DNA from: Korobacter sp036501185 | GTDB lineage: Bacteria; Acidobacteriota; Terriglobia; Terriglobales; Acidobacteriaceae | Length of the DNA stretch: 64,000 nucleotides | NCBI GenBank assembly: GCA_036501185.1 | Contig: DASYAU010000164.1 | Span: forward strand, 1-64,000 | Reading direction: 5' to 3' | Shown here: piece after piece, positions 24,433-33,496 of the stretch | Layout of the letters: every line of letters begins with the position of its first letter | Numbering within the stretch: position 1 is the stretch's first letter | Program-made: the position numbers and the translations under genes | Notes under the pieces: model-generated | What the model was told of the DNA's origin: nothing | Databases searched by the model: none | The model's input: only the letters and a program-made list of their open reading frames with translations

Positions 24433-26199
24433 TTGCTATCCAGACCTTCTGAGTTTCCCGCGAGTCGGGCCATCCCGCTTTCCGCGATCATTCTGCTGGC
24501 GATTGCGATCCACGGGCCGCTGCTATTGATGCAGTTGCCGTCGAGTTCGTACGACGCGAACACGCATATGTTCTTCGCGTCGCACTATGCGAGCCATTGG
24601 TTCTCGCCGTGGAACGAAAAGTGGTATGGCGGGTTTTCGCAGACGACCTATCCGCCGCTGACGCACCAATGGATCGCGCTGTTCTCGCACCTGGTGGGCA
24701 TCACGATGGCGTACATGCTGGTGCAGGGAATCGCAATCGTACTGCTGGTGATTGGCGTGTACCGGTTTGCGCGGATATGGGTGAACGATGTACAGGCGAG
24801 CTATGCCGCGATCGGCTCAATTTTCCTGGGCTCGCTGGCGATGCTGGTGTATCAGTCGGGGCAGTTGCCGACAACGGCATCGGCGGCGCTGGTGCTGAAT
24901 GCGCTGCCGTATTTTTATGACTTCTGCCGGCGTGGCGGGTTCCTGACTCTGATCAAAGGTCTGGCGATTGCGCTGGCGGCGGGTGCGGCGCACCACGTGA
25001 CGCTGCTGTTTGGCGCGATCTTGTTCGCCATCCCTGTATTTATGCTGGCGGTGATGGATCGCAACCTCGACGAGGAGGAGCACAACGCAGCCGCAGTGAT
25101 GTTTCGCGGCGTGATTTTCGCGGTGCTGATGATCGTCGGCGTGGGAATCGTGCTGGCGCCCTACTGGATCCAGCTGTATCACAACCCGATTAACCAGATG
25201 CCGATTCCGCACGGCAGCCGCGACAACTACATCCTGAAGCCGCTGAGTGGTATCAACTTCTGGATCATCCCGATGGGCGCGCTGATCCTGGCGCTGCCGT
25301 TCATCGTGATGCGGGGCGCCGCGGTGCGGCGGTTGCGGCCCTTGCTGCTCGGTTTTTGGATCACGGCCCTGCTGGGACTAGGCGGGACCACACCGGTGGG
25401 TAAGGCGCTGCTGGGACGCGCATACGAGGTGCTGACGTTCGAGCGCTTCACGTTCTGGGCGACCCTTATGGCCCTGCCGATCGCCGCCATCCTCATCCAG
25501 GAACTGATCGACCGGTACTCGCGGCGTGCGATCGTAGCCCTGTGGATTTGCGCGGTGGCGACCTTCGGCAGCGCGGTTTCGTGGATGATCTTCCACCCGA
25601 TCAACTCTTCACCCTTCAAAATCGACCAGGTAGTGTCGTTCCTGAATCGCGAGGGGCACAACAAATTCCGCTACATCACGTTGGGGTTTGGTGATGAATT
25701 CCCGGCGGTCTCGCGGCAGGTAACCGCGGGCAGCGTGGACGGCGACTACAACTCGGCACGCTTGTTGCCCGAGTTGACACAGTACGGCGCCGGACAGTTG
25801 AACAATTCGAAGTACTTTGGCGCGCCCGGCATGGAAGGCTTGCGGGCGGTCCTGAAACATGCAAACCAGTATGGCTTGAAGTATGTATTCGTACGCGACC
25901 GCTACTACGAACCGTTGCTGGCGTTTGCGGGATGGCGTCAGGCAGAGAGCTACGACAACGGCAACGTGACGCTGTGGTCGAAGGAAGATGTGCCGCCTGC
26001 GAAGAAGATCGACTTTGGGCCACTGATGCCGACCGCATTCGAGGGCCTGATGTGGGGTATTTTGCCCGTGGGCGTGAGCTTATTTGCGCTGTTCGCGATC
26101 ATCATGTTGCCGGAGCGGCGGCGACTCGAGGAACCGGTGCAATTCCCGGCCAGCAGTGCGTCGCCGGCAGACCGGGCGGTGTTGCGGGAGGCCAAGTAA
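24433..26199 (+). CDS. Polytopic membrane protein, GT-C glycosyltransferase-like
   Basis: 588 residues from the TTG at 24433, preceded by TAGGAG with 7-nt spacing; starting there puts the first membrane helix (AIPLSAIILLAIAIHGPLLL) at the N-terminus. About 11 helices follow, then a soluble C-terminal part and one last helix. The first external loop carries an acidic residue in SSSYDANTHMFFASHY, and LTHQWIALFSHL lies on the next loop, as in GT-C enzymes (ArnT/PMT group). Expected role: using lipid-linked sugar on the outer face of the inner membrane, or handling polymer. The ATG of the next gene overlaps its stop (TAATG). The GT-C call is a topology-based inference. Confidence 0.6.
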   Translation: MLSRPSEFPASRAIPLSAIILLAIAIHGPLLLMQLPSSSYDANTHMFFASHYASHWFSPWNEKWYGGFSQTTYPPLTHQWIALFSHLVGITMAYMLVQGIAIVLLVIGVYRFARIWVNDVQASYAAIGSIFLGSLAMLVYQSGQLPTTASAALVLNALPYFYDFCRRGGFLTLIKGLAIALAAGAAHHVTLLFGAILFAIPVFMLAVMDRNLDEEEHNAAAVMFRGVIFAVLMIVGVGIVLAPYWIQLYHNPINQMPIPHGSRDNYILKPLSGINFWIIPMGALILALPFIVMRGAAVRRLRPLLLGFWITALLGLGGTTPVGKALLGRAYEVLTFERFTFWATLMALPIAAILIQELIDRYSRRAIVALWICAVATFGSAVSWMIFHPINSSPFKIDQVVSFLNREGHNKFRYITLGFGDEFPAVSRQVTAGSVDGDYNSARLLPELTQYGAGQLNNSKYFGAPGMEGLRAVLKHANQYGLKYVFVRDRYYEPLLAFAGWRQAESYDNGNVTLWSKEDVPPAKKIDFGPLMPTAFEGLMWGILPVGVSLFALFAIIMLPERRRLEEPVQFPASSASPADRAVLREAK

Positions 26200-27293
26200 T
26201 GTATCGCATCATTTCGATTGGAATTCTCGTTTTGACAGCAGCACTGGTGGCGGTGGGCACGGTCCATTCCAGCGACATGGCGCCGGCGAAGTCTCCGGAT
26301 GGCGCGGTGCGGGCGTTATATGAACACGCCAAGGGCCGCGACTTTAAAGGCGCATTCAAGTATGTGTCGTCGTCGAGCAACACGGACGAGCAGGCGTTCG
26401 TGCGCGACATGGGCGGACGCGACGGCAGCCTGCGGACCTACTCCAACTTGCAGAACGTGGACACCCGCATCCTGCACCAGGACGACAACGCCGCCATGGT
26501 ACGCGCGACGGCCGAGTGGTCGACCGCGGTAGGGGCGTTCTTTGACACGCGCGATCTGAAAGTGGTGAACGAGGACGGCCAGTGGAAAGTGGAGTGGCCG
26601 GTAGAAAAGCAGGCCAAGGTGCCGCCGCAGGTGATCCCGGTGAACTATTTGCGCTGGGATGTTATTACCCGCGGCAACGATGACGATTGGGGTGCGCAGA
26701 ACGTAGAAGCCCCGCGCGTGCGAATTGTGAGCATGAATGCCATTGAGCGCGAAGGCGGGACCATCGTGATGGGCGAGATCGAGAACGAAGACACGGTCCC
26801 GGCATTCGTGGCCGTGAACGCGACTCTGAAGGGCAAGACCGGAAACGTGATCGCCGAGGAGAGCAGCTTCGACAAGATTTCGCACACGTTGCTGCCGAAG
26901 GAGATCTCACCCTTCCGCATCGACTTTCCGAAGGTGAAGCTGTCGAGTGTGAAGAGCGTGAGCATGCAGCCGAACTCGATGCTGGTGGCGGCTTCGGCCG
27001 ACCCGGTGATCGGGGTGCTGAATCAGCACGTGGATAAGGACCTCCGCGGCAAGCCGGTGCTGAAGGGTGAGCTGATCAACGAGAGCGGCCAGACGGTGAA
27101 CATCCCGCATGTGTTGGCGACGTATTACGACGGCAGCGGCAAGGTGGTGTGGGTGAGCGATGGTTACGTGGACCAGGCGCTCGAGCCGCAGACGCCGACT
27201 CCGTTTAGCGTGGGCTTGCAGCAGGACATTGCCAAGAACGTGCAGAACTATCGCGTGACGGTGAACCAATACAGCCTGGATCGGACCCAATGA
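26199..27293 (+). CDS. Exported protein of the GT-C operon
   Basis: 364 residues with an N-terminal signal or anchor (IISIGILVLTAALVAVGTV). Residues about 33-140 look like a SnoaL/NTF2-type cone domain (AVRALYEHAKGRDFKGAFKYV, then WKVEWPVEK). The remainder has two beta-rich segments of the FxLYD/carboxypeptidase-like kind (GTIVMGEIENEDTVPAFVAV, LKGELINESGQTVNIPHVLA), each reading like a short Ig-type fold. Coupled to its neighbours at both ends (TAATG upstream, ATGA downstream). A periplasmic binding or scaffold role with the membrane protein is likely. No enzyme motif. Confidence 0.6.
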   Translation: MYRIISIGILVLTAALVAVGTVHSSDMAPAKSPDGAVRALYEHAKGRDFKGAFKYVSSSSNTDEQAFVRDMGGRDGSLRTYSNLQNVDTRILHQDDNAAMVRATAEWSTAVGAFFDTRDLKVVNEDGQWKVEWPVEKQAKVPPQVIPVNYLRWDVITRGNDDDWGAQNVEAPRVRIVSMNAIEREGGTIVMGEIENEDTVPAFVAVNATLKGKTGNVIAEESSFDKISHTLLPKEISPFRIDFPKVKLSSVKSVSMQPNSMLVAASADPVIGVLNQHVDKDLRGKPVLKGELINESGQTVNIPHVLATYYDGSGKVVWVSDGYVDQALEPQTPTPFSVGLQQDIAKNVQNYRVTVNQYSLDRTQ

Positions 27294-28132
27294 TTCGCAA
27301 ATTATTGCTTTCGACAATGGTGGTAGCAGGATGCTGGTTTGCGGCGTCGGCGGCCAACGCGCAGGGGCTGCAGGTGCCGAAGACGCAGCCCGCGGGCCAG
27401 GAGCTTCGCATCTCCGGCGTGAACGGAACAGCCTACGTGTTCGGACCCGCGACGGCGTTCAAGGCGAAAGCGAACGGCGAGCTGGTGATTACCAGCGATC
27501 AGCTTCGTGCGGCGGGAATGTACACGGTGGTGAGCGACGGGAACAGCGGAACATTTTTCGTGGTGGCCGACAAGGCATCGAATGTGGCGTTCCTGGCACG
27601 GCCGTCGCGGGTGGCGACGGCGAAGACAGGGGTGATCAGTGGGACCGGTTTTGTTCTCGACAAGTTCAACAACCTGGTGATGCAGCCCACCCCGGTAAAG
27701 TTCTCGCTGGCGGTTCCGGGCACTCCAGCGGAGACGCGTAGCGAAACCAGCAAGAACGGCGTGGCTTTCGTCAGGATGGATTCAGGCAAGAAGAGCGGCG
27801 CGGCGCAATTCGTGGCTGCCGTCGACGATACGGAAGTGCGCCGGGTGGTGACGCAGACGGCGGCCGACCCTTGCAACATCCGCTTTAAGGCCGAGCCTTC
27901 GAAGGACGGGATCCACGTGGTGACCGATCCAATCAAAGACTGTTCCGGAAACGCGGTGCCCGACGGAACGATTGTGACCTTCACTGAGACCGACCAGAAG
28001 GGTCGGAGCACGGTGGATGCACGCATCAAGAAGGGCTTTGCCGAAGCCGAACTTCCGAACGAGGGCAGCGCGAATTTGTCCGTGGCCTCAGGCGTGGTGA
28101 TCGGGAATGAAATTCACTGGGGAGGCAAGTAA
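27290..28132 (+). CDS. Exported beta-rich protein of the GT-C operon
   Basis: 280 residues with a signal peptide (LLLSTMVVAGCWFAASAANA). The rest is rich in beta-type segments and resembles tandem Ig-like/invasin-like domains (GVISGTGFVLDKFNNLVMQP, then GNAVPDGTIVTFTETDQKG; the 'NAVPDGTxVTF' wording is common in bacterial Ig-like Big domains). One Cys pair (PCNIRF and KDCSGN) may form a disulphide. Overlaps the previous stop by 4 bp and the next start by 1 bp. Likely a periplasmic or surface structural protein. No family assigned with confidence. Confidence 0.6.
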   Translation: MIRKLLLSTMVVAGCWFAASAANAQGLQVPKTQPAGQELRISGVNGTAYVFGPATAFKAKANGELVITSDQLRAAGMYTVVSDGNSGTFFVVADKASNVAFLARPSRVATAKTGVISGTGFVLDKFNNLVMQPTPVKFSLAVPGTPAETRSETSKNGVAFVRMDSGKKSGAAQFVAAVDDTEVRRVVTQTAADPCNIRFKAEPSKDGIHVVTDPIKDCSGNAVPDGTIVTFTETDQKGRSTVDARIKKGFAEAELPNEGSANLSVASGVVIGNEIHWGGK

Positions 28133-28659
28133 TGCGCAAGACGCTTTGGTATGCGATGGCGATTGCGATGATTGTACTGGCGACCTCGTGGATTTCCCGC
28201 CGAGTGCTGGCGGCGAGCACGCCGAGCGTCCAGGTGCAGCTTTCGACCGAGAACGTCCAGCCGCGCGAAGTTGAGGATGCGACGGAAACGGCGGTGCTCC
28301 GCGATTACAAATTGGCGTGGGCAAACTTGGCGAGCGCCATGGAGCAGAACCGCGCGGACTTACTCGACCAATCGTTCGTGGGCTTCGCGAAGGAACGGTT
28401 CGGCCAGGCGATCGCGGAGCAGAAGAAAGATGGTTTACGGCGGCGGTACGTGGACCACGGGCACAAGGTCGAGGCGGTCTTTTATTCATATGACGGATCG
28501 GCGCTTCAGTTAAAGGATGTTGCAAAGGTCGAGGTGGAGCTGCTGGATGGGAGCAAAGTGGTGGCGACTCAACCGGTCACAATTTCTTACATGGTGCTGA
28601 TGACCCCGGCGGAGAATAGCTGGAAGGTGCGGGACCTGGAAGCGGTGCCCGGGTTCTAA
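28132..28659 (+). CDS. Exported protein of the GT-C operon, last gene
   Basis: 175 residues. An N-terminal signal or anchor (LWYAMAIAMIVLATSWISRRVLA) is followed by a helical region with TETAVLRDYKLAWANLASAM and a C-terminal half of the SnoaL-like/DUF4440 type ending SWKVRDLEAVPGF. The start overlaps the preceding stop (TAATG). A strong terminator hairpin at 28689 ends the operon. Similar length and layout to the first half of the protein encoded at 26199, so the two may be related. Confidence 0.6.
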   Translation: MRKTLWYAMAIAMIVLATSWISRRVLAASTPSVQVQLSTENVQPREVEDATETAVLRDYKLAWANLASAMEQNRADLLDQSFVGFAKERFGQAIAEQKKDGLRRRYVDHGHKVEAVFYSYDGSALQLKDVAKVEVELLDGSKVVATQPVTISYMVLMTPAENSWKVRDLEAVPGF

Positions 28660-28688
28660 CTTCTTTGGTTTTATAGCGTCCAATGGGT

Positions 28689-28723
28689 AGGGCGAGGCGG
28701 GAAGCAGCCGTTTCGCCCTTTTC
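28689..28723 (+). terminator. Rho-independent terminator of the GT-C operon
   Basis: A 12-bp stem AGGGCGAGGCGG / CCGTTTCGCCCT (two G-U pairs) with loop GAAGCAG, followed by TTTTC. It sits 30 bp after the last stop. Confidence 0.75.
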
Positions 28724-28851
28724 AATTCGGCTGAAGCAGGGTACCGGAATCTGCACTTTAGGGCGATTCGGGCCCTGTTGGACGAACGAAAAGTAGCTAA
28801 AATAGTTCAGACTCTGGCGGTGCGGGTCCGGCATCCAAAGTCATAGAAAAA

Positions 28852-31020
28852 ATGGCTGGTCTTTCCATGAACCCCAAAATCGTGTCGTCGTTGGCCGTGC
28901 TGCTGCTGGCGGGAACGGTGAGCTTCGCCTCGCCGAGACAAGCGCAAAACAATTCCACCGGAGCACAGCAGAAGCAGGATGCGCCTGCGCCGGCGACCCC
29001 GGCGAAGCCGAACGCGGCAGAACAAACGCCCAATCCGGCTACCGCTCCGAAGAAAATCGATCGCGCAGACGCCTACTACCACTACACCATGGCGCACATG
29101 GATGAAGAGATGGTGGCGACCTATGGCCGCGCCGATTACGCGAATAAGGCGATCGAAGAATATAAGCTCGCGATCGCGGCCGATCCGACCTCGAACTTCC
29201 TGAATGCGAGCCTGGCAGATTTGTACTGGCGCACGGGCCGTATCCGCGACGCGGTCGTGGAAGCGCAGGACATCCTGAAGCGCGACCCGAATAACGTGGA
29301 TGCGCATCGGTTGCTGGGGCGAATTTACCTTCGCTCGCTGGGCGACACGCAGAGCAACAATTCGCAGTCGAAGGAAATGCAGCGGCTGGCGATTGAGCAA
29401 TACGAAGAGATCGTGAAGCTCGATCCGTCGAGCGTGGAAGACCACCTGCTACTTGGGCGTCTTTATTCCTATACGAATGATCTCGACAAGGCGGAACAGC
29501 AATTCAAGACCGCGGTGAAGCTGCAGCCGGACTCCGAAGAGGCCGTGACCATGCTGGCCTACCTCTATACGCAAGAGGGAAACACGGGGAAAGCGCAGCA
29601 GGTGCTGAACAACATTCCCGACGATGACCGCAGCGCGAAGCTCTATGCCACGCTGGGCTACACGTACGAGGAACAGAAAGACTATAAGAAGGCGATTGAC
29701 GCCTATCGAAAAGCGGTCGCGCTCGATAAGGAAAATTTGGATTCGGTGCGCGGGCTGGCGCAAAACCTGATGAACGACAACCAGCTCGACGCCGCGCTGG
29801 AGCAGTACAAGGCAATCGTGGATGCCGACCCATCGGACGCGCAGAGCTATCAGCGAATTGCGGAGATCGATCGCCGCAACGGCCACTTCGACCAGGCGCT
29901 CGATGCGCTGAAGAAGGCGTCAGCGCTGGTACAGGACTCAGAGGAAATTCCGTACAACCTGGCGGTGATTTACGAGTCACTGGGGCGATACGACGATGCG
30001 ATCCAGACGCTGCAAGGGTTGATTCAGAAGACAGAACGGCCGGATGGTCTGTACAGCCTTTCGGATCGCGGTAACCGTGCGATTTTCCTCGAGCGATTGG
30101 GAAACATTTATCGCGAAACGAATAAGACGCAGCCTGCGGTCGATACCTTCCGCAAGATGATCGCGTTGGGCGACGATGCCGCGTCGCGCGCGTATCGCGA
30201 GATGGTGGATACCTATCGCGATGCCCGAGACTGGCCGGCGGCGACCCAGGTCGCCGAAGAGGGCGCGAAGAAGCTGCCCAAGGACCGCGACATCACGATG
30301 GTGCTCTCGGCGCAACTGGCCGACGAAGGCCACGCCGACGAAGGGATTGCGAAGACTAAGGCGCTGCTCGACGGCAAGCCAAGCGACGATCGCGATGTGT
30401 ACGTTTCCTTGGCGCAGATCTATACCCGCCGGAAGCGCTACCCCGAGGCGGAAGACGCGATCGGCAAGGCGCTGAAGATCTCGAACACGCAGGACGAGAA
30501 GAATTACGTCGTCTTCGTGCAAGGCTCGATTTACGAAAGCCAGAAGAAGTACGACATGGCGGAAGAGGCATTCCGCAAGGTGATTGGCGCGGACCCGAAG
30601 AACGCGGCGGCGCTGAATTATCTTGGGTACATGTTGGCCGACCGCGGCACGCGCCTGGAAGAGGCGCTGACTATGCTGCGCAAGGCGGTTTCACTCGATC
30701 CGCAAAACGGAGCGTATCTCGATTCACTCGGCTGGGTGTATTTCAAGCTGGGCAACTACGAGCAGTCGGAAGAGAACCTGCGCAAGGCGTCGGAGAAGAT
30801 GGGAACGGATCCGACGGTGCAGGACCACCTCGGCGACCTGTACCAAAAGACGGGACGGCTGAAACAGGCAGCAACGCAGTGGGAGCGAGCGCTCGACCAG
30901 TGGAGCCACTCGGTCCCGGCGGAAGTGAATCCGGAAGACGTGGCCAAGGTGCAAAAGAAACTGGAGTCGGCAAAAGTAAAGCTGGCGCAGCAGACCGGCG
31001 GCACCGACAACAAGCAATAA
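28852..31020 (+). CDS. Periplasmic TPR-repeat protein
   Basis: 722 residues with a signal peptide (VSSLAVLLLAGTVSFASP) and a low-complexity linker, then tandem TPR units from about residue 65 to the end (for example RLLGRIYLRSLGD, then YEEIVKLDPSSVEDHLLLGRL). The C-terminal LNYLGYMLADRGTRLEEAL segment is shared with large TPR proteins of Gram-negative bacteria. The first Met (28852) is kept; Met6 (28867) also gives a good signal peptide, and neither has a clear ribosome site. It follows the terminator of the GT-C operon, so it has its own promoter, but the location suggests a shared envelope function. Confidence 0.8.
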   Translation: MAGLSMNPKIVSSLAVLLLAGTVSFASPRQAQNNSTGAQQKQDAPAPATPAKPNAAEQTPNPATAPKKIDRADAYYHYTMAHMDEEMVATYGRADYANKAIEEYKLAIAADPTSNFLNASLADLYWRTGRIRDAVVEAQDILKRDPNNVDAHRLLGRIYLRSLGDTQSNNSQSKEMQRLAIEQYEEIVKLDPSSVEDHLLLGRLYSYTNDLDKAEQQFKTAVKLQPDSEEAVTMLAYLYTQEGNTGKAQQVLNNIPDDDRSAKLYATLGYTYEEQKDYKKAIDAYRKAVALDKENLDSVRGLAQNLMNDNQLDAALEQYKAIVDADPSDAQSYQRIAEIDRRNGHFDQALDALKKASALVQDSEEIPYNLAVIYESLGRYDDAIQTLQGLIQKTERPDGLYSLSDRGNRAIFLERLGNIYRETNKTQPAVDTFRKMIALGDDAASRAYREMVDTYRDARDWPAATQVAEEGAKKLPKDRDITMVLSAQLADEGHADEGIAKTKALLDGKPSDDRDVYVSLAQIYTRRKRYPEAEDAIGKALKISNTQDEKNYVVFVQGSIYESQKKYDMAEEAFRKVIGADPKNAAALNYLGYMLADRGTRLEEALTMLRKAVSLDPQNGAYLDSLGWVYFKLGNYEQSEENLRKASEKMGTDPTVQDHLGDLYQKTGRLKQAATQWERALDQWSHSVPAEVNPEDVAKVQKKLESAKVKLAQQTGGTDNKQ

Positions 31021-31055
31021 GCAATAAGCAATAAGTTCAAACTGCACGAAGACAC

Positions 31056-31083
31056 AAAGGCATCGCTACGGCGGTGCCTTTTT
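31056..31083. terminator. Bidirectional terminator between the TPR gene and arginase
   Basis: AAAGGCATCGC-TACG-GCGGTGCCTTT with an A run on one side and a TTTTT run on the other. It serves the plus-strand TPR gene and the converging minus-strand arginase gene. A short GCAATAA tandem repeat precedes it (about 31014-31035). Confidence 0.8.
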
Positions 31084-31086
31084 ACG

Positions 31087-32058
31087 TTAGAGAATCTTTT
31101 TGCCGAAGGCGGAGAGCGCGAGTTCGACGGCGAGTTCGGCGGTTTGATTGCGCTCGTCGAGGACGGGGTTCACTTCAACAATTTCGAAACTGATCATGCG
31201 GCCATGGTCGGCGATGATCTCCATGGCGAGGTGAGCTTCGCGATAGGTGGCGCCGCCCCAGACCGGGGTGCCGACGCCGGGAGCATCTTCGGGATCGATC
31301 CAATCCATGTCGAGTGAGACGTGATAACCGACGGTGTTGCGGCCGGCGAGACGGAGGGCTTCTTCCATAACGGCGCGCATGCCGCGTTCGTCGATGTCGC
31401 GCATAGTGAAGACGTGGATGCCGGACTTGCGAATATTTTCTTTTTCCGCGGTATCGACATCGCGCACGCCGACGAGTACGCAGTTTTCCGGCTGCACCTT
31501 GGGAGTGAAGTTGTAAATGTTGGCGAGCTGCTCGACCGACAGTCCCATGATCGCGGCCAGAGGCATGCCGTGCACGTTGCCGCTGGGCGAGCTCTCGGGC
31601 GTATTGATGTCGCTGTGCGCGTCGATCCAGAGCAGGCCGATATTCTGGCCTTGGCGGCGATAGTATTCCGCCACGCCGCTCACCGTGCCGGCCGCCATGG
31701 AGTGGTCGCCACCCAATGCGAGTGGCACGCGGCCATCTTCGAGGGCTTTCAGCACCAGGTCAGCGTGCTTCTGGCAGGTCTTGGCGATCTCGGTAAGATA
31801 TTTTGCCGATTTGTTGCCCGGAGCTTTGGTTTCGGCGAGTGCGACGGGGACGTTCCCGCCGTCTTCCACCACGTGCCCGAGGGCCTCAAGCTTGGCTTCG
31901 AGGCCGGCGACGCGAACGGCGGAGGGTCCCATGTCGACCCCGCGACGCGACTGGCCGAGATCGAGAGGGACGCCGAGGACACGGATTTTCTTGCTGACGA
32001 CGTTGGGATTGAAAACAGTTTGCGCAGGAGATGCCATAGGATTTTTTACGACGTGCAT
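31087..32058 (-). CDS. rocF: Arginase
   Basis: 323 residues of the ureohydrolase fold, hydrolysing arginine to ornithine and urea with two Mn ions. All metal-binding motifs are present: GGDHSMAAGT, WIDAHSDINTPESSPSGNVHGMPLA and SLDMDWIDPEDAPGVGTP, with the catalytic Glu in FEIVEVNPVLDE. The NTPESSPSGNVHG substrate loop (Asn, Ser, His) is that of arginase rather than agmatinase. The Met at 32037 (MASPAQ) is an alternative start. Ends at the shared terminator; asnS lies 51 bp upstream on the same strand. Confidence 0.93.
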   Translation of the reverse strand: MHVVKNPMASPAQTVFNPNVVSKKIRVLGVPLDLGQSRRGVDMGPSAVRVAGLEAKLEALGHVVEDGGNVPVALAETKAPGNKSAKYLTEIAKTCQKHADLVLKALEDGRVPLALGGDHSMAAGTVSGVAEYYRRQGQNIGLLWIDAHSDINTPESSPSGNVHGMPLAAIMGLSVEQLANIYNFTPKVQPENCVLVGVRDVDTAEKENIRKSGIHVFTMRDIDERGMRAVMEEALRLAGRNTVGYHVSLDMDWIDPEDAPGVGTPVWGGATYREAHLAMEIIADHGRMISFEIVEVNPVLDERNQTAELAVELALSAFGKKIL

Positions 32059-32109
32059 ATGTGAGACCGCCCCACGCGGTCGATGGTTCCAGGGCCTTGC
32101 AACTCTATG

Positions 32110-33447
32110 CTACGGGTAGATCCGGTGCAATGTGCGAGCGAAGGGAATGGTCTCGCGGACGTGATCGAGTCCGCAGATCCACGCGACGGCGCGTTCAATG
32201 CCCATACCGAAGCCGGAGTGCGGCACTCCGCCAAACTTGCGAAGATCGAGATACCACTTGAACGCTTCCTCCGGCAGATGATGTTCGTGGATGCGGGCAA
32301 GTAGTTTTTCGTACGAACCCATGCGCTGCGAGCCGCCGATGATTTCTCCGTAGCCTTCCGGCGCGAGAACGTCGACGCAGAGTGCGGCCTTGGAGTTATT
32401 CGGATCGGGCTCCATGTAGAAGGCTTTCACCTCGACCGGGTAGCGGTGAATCATGACCGGGCGGTCGAACTTCGAGGAGATGTAGGTTTCGTCGGGCGAG
32501 CCGAGATCACCACCCCACTCGAAGCGGCTTTCGAGTTCGCCTTTTTCGTGGCCTTCCTGCAGCATCTTCACGGCATCGTCGTAGCTGATGCGCGGGAAGG
32601 GCGTATCGATTTTTTCAAGCTTGGTGATATCGCGCTCGATGGTCTTCAGGTCGTCGCGGCGACGTTCAAGCACGCGCTTCACAATGAAGGTAATGAACTC
32701 TTCGGCGAGCTGCATCAAGCCATCAAGTTCCATGAACGCAACTTCGGGTTCTACCATCCAAAATTCGGTGAGGTGGCGGCGGGTCTTGGACTTCTCGGCG
32801 CGGAAGGTGGGACCGAAGCTGTAGACCTTGCCGAGCGCCATCGCAGTGGCTTCAATGTAGAGCTGGCCGGATTGCGTAAGGAACGCGGGATCGCCGAAGT
32901 AGTCGACCGGGAACAGCGTCGAGGTGCCTTCGCACACGGTAGGCGTGAGGATGGGTGGCTCGGTGAGGGTGAAGCCCTGGTCGTCGAAGAAATCGTGCGC
33001 GGCGCGGACTATCTCGGCGCGGATGCGGAGGATTGCCGCCTGCCGCTGGCTGCGTACCCAAAGATGGCGGTGCTCCATGAGGAATTCGACGCCGTGCTCT
33101 TTGGGCGTGATGGGATACGGCTCGTTCTCGGGCACGCGCTGCACGACTTCGAGGTTGGTGACATCCATTTCGTAGCCGCTGGGGGCGCGCTGCTCGGCGC
33201 GGACGGTTCCGGTGACGATGACGCTCGATTCCTGGGTGAGGTTCTTCACCAGGTCGAAGAGCTCAGGCGAGACGTTCTTCTTGAAGAGCACGCCCTGGAT
33301 GACGCCGCTGCCGTCGCGGAAAATGGGGAAGAGCAGCTTGCCGCTCTCACGCAGGTTGTAGAGCCAACCCTTAATGGTAACGGTTTGCCCGGCATGGGCG
33401 CCGATGTCGTGAATAGCGGCTACGGGTGCGGATTGCGTGGTTTCCAT
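32110..33447 (-). CDS. asnS: Asparaginyl-tRNA synthetase
   Basis: 445-residue class IIb synthetase. The N-terminal OB fold recognises the anticodon (VTIKGWLYNLRESGKLLFPIFRDG). Class II motif 2 is TFRAEKSKTRRHLTEFWMVEPE and motif 3 is GFGMGIERAVAWICG near the end. ALCVDVLAPEGYGEIIGGSQR is also family-typical. The AsnRS versus AspRS assignment follows from EFWMVEPE and the overall sequence, which ends ARTLHRIYP as in AsnRS. Direct charging of tRNA(Asn) is therefore expected. Two REP-like palindromes lie upstream (33463-33526). Confidence 0.95.
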   Translation of the reverse strand: METTQSAPVAAIHDIGAHAGQTVTIKGWLYNLRESGKLLFPIFRDGSGVIQGVLFKKNVSPELFDLVKNLTQESSVIVTGTVRAEQRAPSGYEMDVTNLEVVQRVPENEPYPITPKEHGVEFLMEHRHLWVRSQRQAAILRIRAEIVRAAHDFFDDQGFTLTEPPILTPTVCEGTSTLFPVDYFGDPAFLTQSGQLYIEATAMALGKVYSFGPTFRAEKSKTRRHLTEFWMVEPEVAFMELDGLMQLAEEFITFIVKRVLERRRDDLKTIERDITKLEKIDTPFPRISYDDAVKMLQEGHEKGELESRFEWGGDLGSPDETYISSKFDRPVMIHRYPVEVKAFYMEPDPNNSKAALCVDVLAPEGYGEIIGGSQRMGSYEKLLARIHEHHLPEEAFKWYLDLRKFGGVPHSGFGMGIERAVAWICGLDHVRETIPFARTLHRIYP

Positions 33448-33462
33448 GATTTGTTTATCGCC

Positions 33463-33476
33463 GGGGCCGAAGCCCC
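33463..33476. repeat. Intergenic palindrome GGGGC-CGAA-GCCCC
   Basis: A short hairpin upstream of asnS, paired with the longer element at 33497 just as the hairpins at 2114 and 2147 are paired. Confidence 0.6.
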
Positions 33477-33496
33477 ATTCCTAAGTTCGTCGTTAC

